Assembly: GCF_001619875.1 (NCBI RefSeq)
Contig: NZ_LRFC01000001.1
Coordinates: 783,162-847,161, forward strand
Length of the DNA stretch: 64,000 nt
Reading direction: 5' to 3'
DNA from: Fictibacillus phosphorivorans
GTDB taxonomy: Bacteria > Bacillota > Bacilli > Bacillales > Fictibacillaceae
The notes beneath the pieces were generated by a model. The model searched no databases. It had not been told where the DNA came from and saw only the letters and a program-made list of their open reading frames with translations. A program made the position numbers and the translations under genes. Positions within the stretch are counted from its first letter, which is position 1, and every line of letters starts with the position of its first letter. Below are positions 35,323 to 44,344 of the stretch, in pieces.

Positions 35323-36452
35323 TTATTCTATTATCCCGCTTCCAACGACATCTACTTCAATGGATGCTTTAAATCTTATATTAGGGTATTCTTCTTCCCA
35401 ATTTAATTTTTCCCAAGTTGGATAGTGGAACGCCATTACTTTTCTTCCAACTCCATATGGATCACTGTTCATTTTCTGCAGTCTGTTAATGACGTCTTGA
35501 GCATCTTTAGAGAATTTTTTTGATAGCAGTTTTTCTACTTTTATAATTTCGGAAGATTTTGCTAAATTATCTTGTGGGTATTCGGAAATCACTACTTTAG
35601 TTTTTAATTTAATTTCAGCCGAGACCTCTCCTGTTGGTGAGACTAAAACTTTAAAATGCCGTTTATTTTTTTTAACTTTAATGGTGGCATAATTTAAAGT
35701 GTCTTCATCTTTCTTGTGCCATATTTTTTTTGTTGTAGACATTTGAATCGTAGCGGATTCACCCGTTAACATTGTGTAAACGACAGATAATGGTTCTGGT
35801 ATACTTCCTACCATCTTATGACCTCGAAAAAGAGCGACACCTTTTACTTTCACTGCTTTTATCTTATCTCCAACATGTGTTAAATAAGGAAGTGCAAAAT
35901 CTTGACCGGGATCAAACATAATTGGACAAACTGTCTGAATGTTTTCCTTTGGAATGGTTGCTCCTTCTTCTGCACTTCGAATTAAGTCCCTTAAATATTC
36001 CCCAACACCCGTTGTTTTTTTAGTCTCTTCAAAATCATTACTAATAATATCTGAAGCTTTTCCTGCAGAAACCGCTAATTTTGCATTAAGTGCCGATTTA
36101 GGATCTCGATAAAAAACATCCAATAAGTGGTAGATATCTTTTTTGCAGCATCTTCACCAAATACAATAATCTGATTCTTAGAAGCTTCCAGTCTTTCTGA
36201 AACCTTCCGATCTAATCGAAGCCGGCTTTGACGAGCGGTAAAACCGGATGCAGAAAAAATTTGATTCTCCGTATTTCTTTGACCAGCTTCAGCTGCAACG
36301 GCTTGAGGAATCGCCGCCGTTGTAATAACTTTTCCGCTCTTTGTATAATCAAAACCTCCTGCTGTGATAAGCTTTGTTTGATTAAGCATACTTTGATCCC
36401 AACACCCTGTTAAAAGACTAAGAATAGGAACAAGATACAGAATTTTTTTCAT
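35323..36452 (-). pseudogene. Ger(x)C family spore germination lipoprotein, frameshifted
   Basis: Third subunit (C type) of a nutrient germinant receptor. The N-terminal part (36452 to about 36139) has a lipoprotein signal ending in LSLLTGC and the conserved N-terminal domain up to IIVFGEDAAKK. From there the family sequence DIYHLLDVFYRDPKSALNAKL continues in another frame to 35323. The break lies at an A-run (six T at 36139-36144 on the plus strand); one more A restores a 376-aa protein of normal length. It may be inactivation, phase variation, transcript slippage or a sequencing error. Overlaps the gerB-type gene by 4 nt, third in the operon. Confidence 0.85.
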
Positions 36453-37543
36453 GATGATGCGGTTCCCTTCTCTTGTTTTTTTCTAATAACTGCAATTAGC
36501 AGCAAAAAAATCGGAGCTATTCCTGAAAATAGAAGAGAAGTCATACTGATGTATTTATTCCAAGTTAAGATCTCTAATTTTTCATTTGGAATAATTGCGA
36601 TCAAAAAACAAAATAGCGCAATGAATGGTGCCGCAGATTCGTGTTTTTTCAGTTTGAAAAGAGTTTGAAGACCCTTTGATGCTACATACAAATAGCTGAT
36701 AAAGGAGGTAGCAACTGAAATGATCCATATAGATAGAAATATTAAATCTGTTCTTTCGATAACTGTGAAAGAAAATGCTTTTAGCATGTACAGCACGGGT
36801 TCAGGAACAATGACAATTTCCAGCGGATTAAAATACATATAAGTGGTCACAACAATAAATAAATAGATTAAAGTTACGGACAGGGATGCAAATGAAAGGA
36901 CCTTTAATTTCTTGTTTGAAGCTCCAGATGTGTAAGCTAAAAATACAAGAGCGACATCAAATCCAAGCAATGAAACCATTGCATCTGATGAACTTCTAAT
37001 GATGTTAGATACACCAACACTACCTACAGGAAAGATATACAATAAATGAAGGTCAGTATATGCGTATAGGATCAAACCTAATAAAATCAAGAGCAATGGC
37101 GTTACAATTGTAAAAAATCTAGCCATTTCTCTTGGGGTACTCGTTATGAAATAAACACCTGTAAAAGCCATGATGAAAATAATAACCCAGTGTGGTGTAT
37201 CAAATAAAATCCATTTACCGACGACTTGGTTATACAAAGCTAAAATTAAAATCGAGATAAAAGCAAAGTGCAGTGTGTATATAAAATTAAACACAAACCC
37301 AAGCGGTTTCCCCATTATTTTTGGAAGGATATCAAAAATCGTACTCTTCGGAAATCTGTTACACAATTTCCAGATAGCTAATAAAGAGAACTGTATGAAA
37401 ATTCCTGCAAGCATGAGTGAGATCCATCCATCCGTTTTTGCTTTTACAAACAGTGAATAAGGTAAAGATAGAACGCCAACCCCTATTTGTGTTTGAAAAA
37501 TTAAAAAGAACAGTTGTCTGTGTGTAATACTTTGACTGCTCAT
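36449..37543 (-). CDS. Spore germination receptor subunit B, GerAB type
   Basis: A 364-aa inner-membrane protein with about ten helices, of the APC-like Spore_permease family (GerAB/GerBB/GerKB). Start QLFFLIFQTQIGVGVLSLPYSLF is the typical first helix; the middle includes TSTPREMARFFTIVTPLL. B subunits bind the germinant in the spore inner membrane. Overlaps the upstream GerA-type gene and the downstream Ger(x)C gene by 4 nt each. The germinant is unknown. Confidence 0.92.
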   Translation of the reverse strand: MSSQSITHRQLFFLIFQTQIGVGVLSLPYSLFVKAKTDGWISLMLAGIFIQFSLLAIWKLCNRFPKSTIFDILPKIMGKPLGFVFNFIYTLHFAFISILILALYNQVVGKWILFDTPHWVIIFIMAFTGVYFITSTPREMARFFTIVTPLLLILLGLILYAYTDLHLLYIFPVGSVGVSNIIRSSSDAMVSLLGFDVALVFLAYTSGASNKKLKVLSFASLSVTLIYLFIVVTTYMYFNPLEIVIVPEPVLYMLKAFSFTVIERTDLIFLSIWIISVATSFISYLYVASKGLQTLFKLKKHESAAPFIALFCFLIAIIPNEKLEILTWNKYISMTSLLFSGIAPIFLLLIAVIRKKQEKGTASS

Positions 37544-39090
37544 GATTTATCCCACTTTCGAGTTTGGTTGTCGAGGCTCTCCTGTTGTGTCTGCAGATCT
37601 TGTGGTCTCCGGTTCATCATCCAAAACGGGACACGTATTATGGCATCTTTAAAATCCTTCCATTTAAAAGGTGCAAGTGGTGCGAAGTAAGGAGCACCAA
37701 ATGTATATAGACGGCAAAGGTGAAACAGCAAGATCATGATTCCAAAAATAATGCCTAAAAAACCCATCGTTGCTGCAGCAATCATAAATGGAAAGCGCAG
37801 TATGCGGACAGCAGCACTCATTTCATTCGATGGAACGATATAAGCAGCAATGGCTGTAATAGCGACAACAATAATCATAAGGTTTGAAACGAGACCTGCT
37901 TTAACAACGGCATCGCCGATTACTAGACCACCGACAATTGCGATCGTAGAACCGATACGAGTAGGAAGGCGGATTGATGCTTCCCGGATCAATTCAATGG
38001 TAAGCTCCATCAAAAGTGCTTCAAAAAGAGGTGGATACGGAATGTCTTCCAGTGAGCTTTTAATTAAAAGAATTAGACCAAATGGGATGACTTCAAAGTG
38101 AAAGGAAACAATGGCAATATAAACGGCAGGCAACCCCATTGCTATAAAAAAGCTAAATAGCCTGATCGAACGGAAAAAAGAGCCGATAATCCACCGTTTA
38201 TTATAGTCATCTACAGATTGGTAGAACGTAAAAAAGTTGACTGGCATCACATGTGCTGTTGGCGATGTATCGTAAACAAGAGCAATTCTTCCTTCCATTA
38301 AGTTTGCTGCAACGCGGTCAGGGCGCTCAGTGCTCAATATCTGTGGAAAAAAACTAAAAGGTTTGTCTTCGATACTTTCTTCAATATTTCCTGGCGTATA
38401 TACGGCATCAGCTTCAATGGATCTAATTCTTCGCTCCACTTCTTTTACATAATCCATATTAGCAATATTATCCACATATAGAAGTGCTATGGTAGTATGT
38501 GTTTCATTTCCAACTCTTAAATACTTGATTGTCAATTTAGGTGTTTTTAAACGTTTTCGAATCAGAGCAAGATTGATCGACAGGCTTTCTATAAAACCAT
38601 CGTGTGCCCCTCTTATAATTGTTTCATTGTCGGGTTCAGTAATATCCCTTTCTGTTTTTACAGGTGTGGCTAATGAATAAAAGCAACTAGTGTCTTCTGT
38701 AAACACAAGTGTATTTGACTGTAAGAGTAAAGATTGCGCTTTTGTAAAATCTGTCTGCTTTTTTAAGGCGAGATTCATCATTTGATCAAAGGATTCTTGA
38801 ACGTTTTCATGAGAAATCTCGAATACGGGGTTAATGATCTGACTTTGAACTAATTGTTTATCAATAATCGATTCGATATAAAGAAAAGCAAGTTTTGACT
38901 CATCTCCAGGCAGCTCTATGATTTGAGTGACTAAGTCATCTGTCGAACCGAACGGTTTCTTGACTTGAGAAAGTACATCATCTATCGTTGTTTTTTCTTC
39001 TGTTTTATTTTCCGTATTTACACCCTTTTCTTCAATGTGCACAGGTGCTGCTTCTTGTTTTAACTTTTTTGGTTTTTTAAAAAAAGTCAT
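37540..39090 (-). CDS. Spore germination receptor subunit A, GerAA type
   Basis: A 516-aa GerA family protein: soluble N-terminal half (about 30-270) and four to five membrane helices in the C-terminal half, with the conserved PFSFFPQILSTERPDRVAANLMEGR and FEALLMELTIELIREASIRLPTRIG stretches. A subunits assemble into the ion channel that opens on germinant binding. The ATG at 39090 is preferred (GGGATGAT upstream); in-frame codons further up lack a spaced site. First gene of the ger operon. Receptor operons are normally made in the forespore under sigma-G; I see only a poor match upstream. Confidence 0.92.
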   Translation of the reverse strand: MTFFKKPKKLKQEAAPVHIEEKGVNTENKTEEKTTIDDVLSQVKKPFGSTDDLVTQIIELPGDESKLAFLYIESIIDKQLVQSQIINPVFEISHENVQESFDQMMNLALKKQTDFTKAQSLLLQSNTLVFTEDTSCFYSLATPVKTERDITEPDNETIIRGAHDGFIESLSINLALIRKRLKTPKLTIKYLRVGNETHTTIALLYVDNIANMDYVKEVERRIRSIEADAVYTPGNIEESIEDKPFSFFPQILSTERPDRVAANLMEGRIALVYDTSPTAHVMPVNFFTFYQSVDDYNKRWIIGSFFRSIRLFSFFIAMGLPAVYIAIVSFHFEVIPFGLILLIKSSLEDIPYPPLFEALLMELTIELIREASIRLPTRIGSTIAIVGGLVIGDAVVKAGLVSNLMIIVVAITAIAAYIVPSNEMSAAVRILRFPFMIAAATMGFLGIIFGIMILLFHLCRLYTFGAPYFAPLAPFKWKDFKDAIIRVPFWMMNRRPQDLQTQQESLDNQTRKWDKS

Positions 39091-39189
39091 GATGAATATC
39101 ATCCCGATTCGCAATAATTTGGATTAGTTTTTGCTACCTAAATCTATTTATGCGAATAACTTAATATTTTTTATTAAATGAGTCAGAAA

Positions 39190-39218
39190 TTGTCATTATG
39201 AGTAAAAAATTGTGATAA
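39190..39218 (+). promoter_or_regulatory. Possible promoter of the yknW-yknX-like pair
   Basis: TTGTCA (39190-39195), 17-bp spacer, TGATAA (39213-39218). The sigma-W motif TGAAAC-CGTA, which drives yknWXYZ in B. subtilis, is not apparent here. Confidence 0.35.
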
Positions 39219-39252
39219 CATAGACTGATAAAGAGAGAGAAGGGGTGGCCTC

Positions 39253-39924
39253 ATGTCAGGAAGAGCACAATTCATTCCTGCTTTAACAAAGCCTAATACA
39301 TATTTTGCGTTTTATAATGAGTGGAAAGATAAAGAAGGATTTTGGATCAGGTTTTTTGCAATTTTAGCTGTAAGTGGATTGCTTCATGCATTATCATTTT
39401 TTGCAGCATTTCCATCGTTTAAAACCATATCTTTCGTGGAAGCAGCAAAACTTTCTGGAGCAGAACAAGAGCTTCTTAGATATTTACTAGCATTGGCAGG
39501 CGGGGCATGGGGAGTAATCGTCCCCTTGCTTGTGATACAGTCAGGGACGGTATTTTTATGGTTTTTTTTCCGTGATATCGGCTACAAAGCTCTTTTTTAC
39601 GTAATGAGCGTCGTTTACATTCTTTTTTTAGTGGGATTGCTTTTTGAACTGCCATTACAGTTTGTAACAGGTGCTGAGGAGGTTGTTCAGCCGTTAGGTT
39701 TTGGTATGGTCGGTGTTCTGTTCTTAAAACATGGTTTTTGGAAAGAACTGTTGAACTTAATCAATGTGTTTACAATATGGGGTTCGGTCGTTGTCTATGT
39801 GGCTCTTAGACAACTTTCTTTTAAAGAGAGAAAGTACTGTTTGGTTGTAGCCATTGCCTTTTCAGTATTTTTTATTTTAATGTTTTCGCTATATGCCGCG
39901 TTAGCCAGCGGACAGCTGATATAA
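39253..39924 (+). CDS. yknW: Yip1 family membrane protein, YknW-like
   Basis: A 223-aa protein with five predicted membrane helices and an N-terminal cytoplasmic stretch with FYNEWKDKEGFWIR, typical of the bacterial Yip1/YIPF group. In B. subtilis YknW helps assemble the YknXYZ transporter that protects against the SdpC toxin. AGAAGGGGTGG precedes the ATG. It is followed 15 nt later by a YknX-like adaptor, which supports the assignment by context; sequence identity alone is a weaker guide. Confidence 0.7.
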   Translation: MSGRAQFIPALTKPNTYFAFYNEWKDKEGFWIRFFAILAVSGLLHALSFFAAFPSFKTISFVEAAKLSGAEQELLRYLLALAGGAWGVIVPLLVIQSGTVFLWFFFRDIGYKALFYVMSVVYILFLVGLLFELPLQFVTGAEEVVQPLGFGMVGVLFLKHGFWKELLNLINVFTIWGSVVVYVALRQLSFKERKYCLVVAIAFSVFFILMFSLYAALASGQLI

Positions 39925-39939
39925 GGGGGAGAATGGGTT

Positions 39940-41016
39940 ATGAACAGACTGAAATGGCTTGCCGCAGCTTTAATGGTTCTTCTCCTGATCGTAATGAACG
40001 TGATGATTTTTGATAAACAAGAATCTGCTGCTGTTGAAGCGCCAAGGTTAGAGACCGGCCTTTCAAAGCAAAAAGACTTTACGAAAGAACACGAAGCAAC
40101 AGGTGTTGCTTTATCGAAAAACACATTTGATATCTATCAAAATTCTTCACTCGGTACAATAAAAGAAATTGTGGCGATAAAAGGGGAGACCGTTACTTCA
40201 GGTCAAACGCTAATTACATATGAGAATGAAGACATTAAAAGCGAAATTCGCAGCTTAAAAAGGGATAAAGAAGCTGCTGATGTTCGAAGCGACCACTATT
40301 CAAATGAAGAAAGCAGATGGAAAAGTGAACTCTCAAATTTTGATGAAGAAAAAGACAACGCTGATGCTAAACTAATTCTGCAAAAAGAATTAGCTGAAGC
40401 CGAATTGCAAAGCGATCTTGCTGAAAATGAAAGTTCCGTGCTTTCAGACGAGATTGCAGATTTAGAAAAACAATTGGATGAACTTTCAGTGAAAAGTCCT
40501 GCAGACGGTATCGTTTCTGAAGTGAATGGAATTGGGAGTAATGGACCGCTTCTAACCATTGTAGGTCAAGGTAATTTTGAACTTGTAGCAGAAATTGAGC
40601 AAAATATTGCTGCTGTTGTAAAAACAGGGGATTCGGTACAAATCATCTCCATGGACAACAAAAAGCTGAATGGTACCATTCAAACTTTATTACCGACAAA
40701 TCAAAACAAAAGCTTTAAGATGACAGTTTTAGTAGAAGAGGAAGCCGCATGGGTAGAAGGCCAAACAGCTAAGATTATCATTACTGAAAAACTGGCCGAA
40801 AAGGCAGTTAGCGTACCAAAGCAAGCCATTCTAAAAGACGATGGTAAAACCTACGTATTAACCATTGTGAAGGATAAGCTGTACAAATTAAAAGTTACTA
40901 CCGGTCTCGAGCAAAAAGGTTACGTACAGATTAAAAAAGGTCTCAAAAAAGGTCAAGTAATTGTTTTAAATCCGTCACCAGTTTATGTATCAGGACAGCC
41001 TGTATTTAAAAAATAG
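39940..41016 (+). CDS. yknX: Membrane-fusion/adaptor protein, YknX-like
   Basis: A 358-aa HlyD/RND-type adaptor. N-terminal membrane anchor (about 5-25), then biotinyl-lipoyl half motif GTIKEIVAIKGETVTSGQTLITYEN, a coiled-coil hairpin (about 105-185), second lipoyl half LSVKSPADGIVSEV, and beta-barrel domain ending in KGLKKGQVIVLNP. In B. subtilis YknX joins the ABC pump YknYZ. Here no ATPase or permease gene follows: the next feature is an intergenic repeat and a gene on the other strand. The partner pump must be encoded elsewhere or be missing. Confidence 0.78.
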   Translation: MNRLKWLAAALMVLLLIVMNVMIFDKQESAAVEAPRLETGLSKQKDFTKEHEATGVALSKNTFDIYQNSSLGTIKEIVAIKGETVTSGQTLITYENEDIKSEIRSLKRDKEAADVRSDHYSNEESRWKSELSNFDEEKDNADAKLILQKELAEAELQSDLAENESSVLSDEIADLEKQLDELSVKSPADGIVSEVNGIGSNGPLLTIVGQGNFELVAEIEQNIAAVVKTGDSVQIISMDNKKLNGTIQTLLPTNQNKSFKMTVLVEEEAAWVEGQTAKIIITEKLAEKAVSVPKQAILKDDGKTYVLTIVKDKLYKLKVTTGLEQKGYVQIKKGLKKGQVIVLNPSPVYVSGQPVFKK

Positions 41017-41205
41017 GCTGATCTCTAAAATGTTGTGCTTATTGAACAAAACTGCTAGCGCTGCAGTTGGACAGGTAAGATCCCGCATTTTTTTATAAAG
41101 CTCAATTGGCCATAAGAGCAAAGTGAGCTCTCTTTAGTGGAATAACTTATATCTCGAAGCTTGTTGCTTATGGCTCGCTTGTTTGGTTTATTTCTTCTTT
41201 GACTA

Positions 41206-41418
41206 GTTGATTGGAGCGCAAGGTGCGTGCCTACCACCTGAGAACCCTTCTAAGCAGGGCATGCGACGAGGAAACTCACCTCGATAGCATTTGCTTTTAG
41301 ACGCAGGAGCAAGAATACTTCCCTTAAGGCGGGCAGGTGAGACACTTAAGAGTGAAACGTACGAATGTGGCTCAAGCCTGCCCCGCGGAAAGCGAGCAAC
41401 CTGGAGCGGAAATCAACC
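41206..41418. repeat. Intergenic dyad repeat, copy C, expanded
   Basis: Same ends (GTTGATTGGAGCGCAAGG and GGAGCGGAAATCAACC) and same core (GGCGGGCAGGTGAGACACTT) as copies A and B, but about 85 bp longer: a segment at roughly 41228-41329 replaces the short left-arm spacer. It lies between convergent genes, in the 454-bp gap after yknX. The rest of the gap holds an AACTGC/GCAGTT dyad (about 41050) without T tract and otherwise nothing I recognise. Confidence 0.85.
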
Positions 41419-41455
41419 CATTCAAAAGCACCTAGTATAAACAATCCTATATAAC

Positions 41456-41486
41456 AAAAAGGGACGCGATTTACGCGTCCCTTTTT
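41456..41486. terminator. Bidirectional terminator
   Basis: GGGACGCG and CGCGTCCC form a perfect stem flanked by AAAAA and TTTTT. It overlaps the stop codon of the radical SAM gene and serves both strands. Confidence 0.9.
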
Positions 41487-43231
41487 ACTTGCAATGATTC
41501 TTTTGAAGTACTATAAATTCTCGTACTCTGCTGTTTAGGATCAAACAAAGCAATAAGCAAAAAGTTTTCATCTTTTGGATGCAACTTCAGCTCTTGTGAC
41601 AACGGGTCAACTGCCGTTTCTGTAACAAATGCGTGCTTATGCAGATCTTTTTCAGAAAGAGCAGGAAATCCTTCGATGAGTTCCGGATTTTGAGCGAGCA
41701 CAGATAAAACCTTAGATGTTTCTTCTTTGATTTGTGTGTTTTCCCACCAAGGCTTACGCGGCTTAAACTGCTGACGCTCTAAGTAATCGAGCTTCATCAA
41801 ACTTTCAGCAACAGGCAATGCATGAGGTGCAGCTTCCTTCAGAAAAGCGATTAAACGATTAAACAGGTCTTCAAGCTGATGACCGATTCTCGACCAGCCT
41901 CGTGTCTCCCAATACGTTCCGAACTCTTGGAAGAAGTCAAACGGTGACTCAAACACATTATGAATCAAGTATTTTACCGTATGATCCATTCTGTGATCGT
42001 TCCAGTACTTCTCAAGAACATCTTCCACTTGTTTGATACGGATAATCTCATCAAACGTTAACACGTTATTTCCTAAGATCTCATATGGAGAATGATCCAT
42101 ATACACATAATCATGTTTTTCAGCTGTTAGTCTAAGCCCTGTTCCCCGCAGCATTTTTAAGAACCCTAACTGCACTTCTTCAATTCCAAATGCAAATACG
42201 TCGTTAAATGTTTTACGGAACGAGTTATAATCTTCTTCAGGCAATCCAGCGATTAAGTCCAAATGCTGAACAATCTTTCCGCCGTCGCGCACAGTTGTTA
42301 CTGTACGGGTAAGCTTCTCGAAGTTTTGTCGGCGCTGCACGAGTTCGTTTACTGCGTCATTTGTTGACTGAACTCCGATCTCAAACCGGAACAATCCTTT
42401 TGGAGCATGTTCATTCAAGTACTCGATCACTTCAGGTCTCATAATATCAGCTGTGATCTCAAACTGAAAAACGACGCCAGGTCTTCTGTTTTCAATGAGA
42501 AAAGAGAACATATCAAGTGCATAGTCTCTGCGAATGTTGAACGTTCTGTCAACAAACTTAATAATCTTCGCACCGTTATCCATTAAAAAGATCAAATCAT
42601 CCTTCACAAGTTTTGGATCAAAATAACGTACCCCAACTTCAATCGATGATAAACAGAAAGCACAAGAATATGGACAGCCGCGGCTCGTTTCAAAATAAGT
42701 AATTCGTTTTGAGAGAGACTGAATATCTTCTTCAAAACGGAAAGGTGATGGAACAGTCTTTAAGTCAAGCTTTTCTCGTGGTCCATTGATCTTTGGCTTT
42801 CCGTCTTTTCGGTAAGCAAGACCAGCAACGGTGTCAAAGCCAGCATCGTTTTGAATCTGAGTTAACAGATGTTTAAATGTTTCCTCACCTTCATTTACAA
42901 CGATAAAATCCACTTCAGGGATGCTTTCAAGCCAATGCGCGACATCATAAGAAACTTCAGGACCACCTAAGACGATCTTCGTTTCAGGCTTAATCTTCTT
43001 AAACATCTGGATGACTTTTATCGTTTCTTCTATATTCCAGATATAGCAGCTGAATCCGAGTACATCGGGATCTTGACTGTAAAGATCTGTTACGATGTTA
43101 AGAGAAGGGTCTTTTATCGTGAATTCACGAATCGTTATAGGAAATTCAGGCTCGCTATATGATTTTAAATAGCGAAGCGCAAGACACGTGTGTATATATT
43201 TAGCATTAAGCGTACTTAGTACAGTTTTCAT
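41471..43231 (-). CDS. B12-binding domain radical SAM protein
   Basis: A 586-aa enzyme with an N-terminal cobalamin-binding Rossmann domain (about 1-140, DPDVLGFSCYIWNIEE and IVLGGPEVS), then a radical SAM barrel (about 175-400) with the 4Fe-4S motif CxxxCxxC in TSRGCPYSCAFC, and a C-terminal DUF4080-type region with QFKPRKPWWE. Such proteins catalyse radical methylations or rearrangements; the substrate of this Bacillus type is unknown. Monocistronic. Confidence 0.88.
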   Translation of the reverse strand: MKTVLSTLNAKYIHTCLALRYLKSYSEPEFPITIREFTIKDPSLNIVTDLYSQDPDVLGFSCYIWNIEETIKVIQMFKKIKPETKIVLGGPEVSYDVAHWLESIPEVDFIVVNEGEETFKHLLTQIQNDAGFDTVAGLAYRKDGKPKINGPREKLDLKTVPSPFRFEEDIQSLSKRITYFETSRGCPYSCAFCLSSIEVGVRYFDPKLVKDDLIFLMDNGAKIIKFVDRTFNIRRDYALDMFSFLIENRRPGVVFQFEITADIMRPEVIEYLNEHAPKGLFRFEIGVQSTNDAVNELVQRRQNFEKLTRTVTTVRDGGKIVQHLDLIAGLPEEDYNSFRKTFNDVFAFGIEEVQLGFLKMLRGTGLRLTAEKHDYVYMDHSPYEILGNNVLTFDEIIRIKQVEDVLEKYWNDHRMDHTVKYLIHNVFESPFDFFQEFGTYWETRGWSRIGHQLEDLFNRLIAFLKEAAPHALPVAESLMKLDYLERQQFKPRKPWWENTQIKEETSKVLSVLAQNPELIEGFPALSEKDLHKHAFVTETAVDPLSQELKLHPKDENFLLIALFDPKQQSTRIYSTSKESLQVKRDA

Positions 43232-43346
43232 GTTAATAACCTCATTATTGTTACCCTGTATAAGGGCGATTTAGATGACATATTATTTTATCATATTTTT
43301 TAACGAATCAAAAACTGGATTTAAGACGATTCATACAGCAAATTTC

Positions 43347-43376
43347 TTTACGGTTCAGAGCCTGGCACTATATAGT
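43347..43376 (+). promoter_or_regulatory. Sigma-A promoter of the FAH-aldehyde dehydrogenase-SDR operon
   Basis: TTTACG (43347-43352), 18-bp spacer, TATAGT (43371-43376), 45 bp before the first start codon. Confidence 0.5.
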
Positions 43377-43420
43377 AGAACTAATTATGGTGTAAGCGTT
43401 TTAGAGGAGGAATGATAAAC

Positions 43421-44308
43421 ATGAAATTTGTAACAGCAGTACGAAATGAGCAGCGCTTTATAGGGATGGTTAAAGAGGAGGATCAAGTGATTGATCTATC
43501 AAGTCTTGCTGACATCAAGAGTGTGGACTTTCCGGCAACTTTACATGAAGCGATTACCCTAGGATTTGATTTTTTAGGTAGAGCAGAAGAGTTGGTTAGC
43601 TTGGAAGAAGCGGGAAAACATACTTACTTAATGAGTGAAGTAAAACTTCTAGCTCCTATTCCGCGTCCTGGTAAGAATGTTTTTTGCATCGGGAAAAATT
43701 ACCGAGATCATGCAATTGAAATGGGAAGCGAGGCAGATATTCCTGAGGATATCATGGTTTTTTCTAAAACTCCAACGTCTGTCATTGGTCACAAAGAAGG
43801 AATACCAAGTCATTCTTCTATTACAAATCAACTCGATTATGAAGGGGAACTTGCTATTATTATTGGAAAAACGGGTACAGGAATTACGAAGGATGAAGCA
43901 ATGAACCACGTTTTTGGCTACACGATTATTAACGATATAACAGCTCGTGATCTTCAGCAAAAACATAAGCAATTTTTACTTGGAAAGAGTTTAAACGGGA
44001 CATGTCCGATGGGGCCATGGATTGTTCATCACTCTGCAGTTCCAAATCCTGAGAACCTTCGAATCGTTACAAAAGTAAATGGAGAAGTAAGACAGAACGG
44101 AAATACCTCTGATTTTATTTTTGATATCCCGACCATGATCGAGGAACTTTCAAAAGGAATGACGCTCGAAGCTGGAGATATAATCGCAACAGGAACACCT
44201 GCAGGAGTTGGAAAAGGAATGAAACCGCCTGTATTTTTAAAAGCGGGTGATCGGGTAGAAATTACAATAGAAGGAATCGGGACGCTTCGTAATGAAATAG
44301 TAGAATGA
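43421..44308 (+). CDS. Fumarylacetoacetate hydrolase family protein
   Basis: A 295-aa FAH-fold enzyme. The catalytic domain (about 75-295) begins KNVFCIGKNYRDHA and carries the metal ligands Glu-x-Glu in LDYEGELAI and Asp in TIINDITARD; TGTPAGVG is the oxyanion region. Members hydrolyse or decarboxylate acylpyruvates and 2-oxo-acids or act as HpaG-type isomerases. ATG 43421 is right: AGAGGAGG ends 10 nt before it, while ATG 43412 is 1 nt from the site. First of three genes; with the aldehyde dehydrogenase and SDR it suggests a carboxylic or aromatic acid breakdown route. Confidence 0.88.
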   Translation: MKFVTAVRNEQRFIGMVKEEDQVIDLSSLADIKSVDFPATLHEAITLGFDFLGRAEELVSLEEAGKHTYLMSEVKLLAPIPRPGKNVFCIGKNYRDHAIEMGSEADIPEDIMVFSKTPTSVIGHKEGIPSHSSITNQLDYEGELAIIIGKTGTGITKDEAMNHVFGYTIINDITARDLQQKHKQFLLGKSLNGTCPMGPWIVHHSAVPNPENLRIVTKVNGEVRQNGNTSDFIFDIPTMIEELSKGMTLEAGDIIATGTPAGVGKGMKPPVFLKAGDRVEITIEGIGTLRNEIVE

Positions 44309-44344
44309 AGTCGAATTAACTAGTTACATAGAGGAGGAATTCAC

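Noticed and set aside
35323..36123. Treating the downstream Ger(x)C frame as an independent gene with its own ATG
   Set aside because: The frame continues family homology exactly where the upstream frame leaves it, and there is no binding site before the internal ATG.
43363..43378. TGGCAC followed by AT-rich sequence, resembling a sigma-54 -24 element before the FAH operon
   Set aside because: No GC at the -12 position in register (TATATAGT instead); a sigma-A promoter with TATAGT explains the region better.
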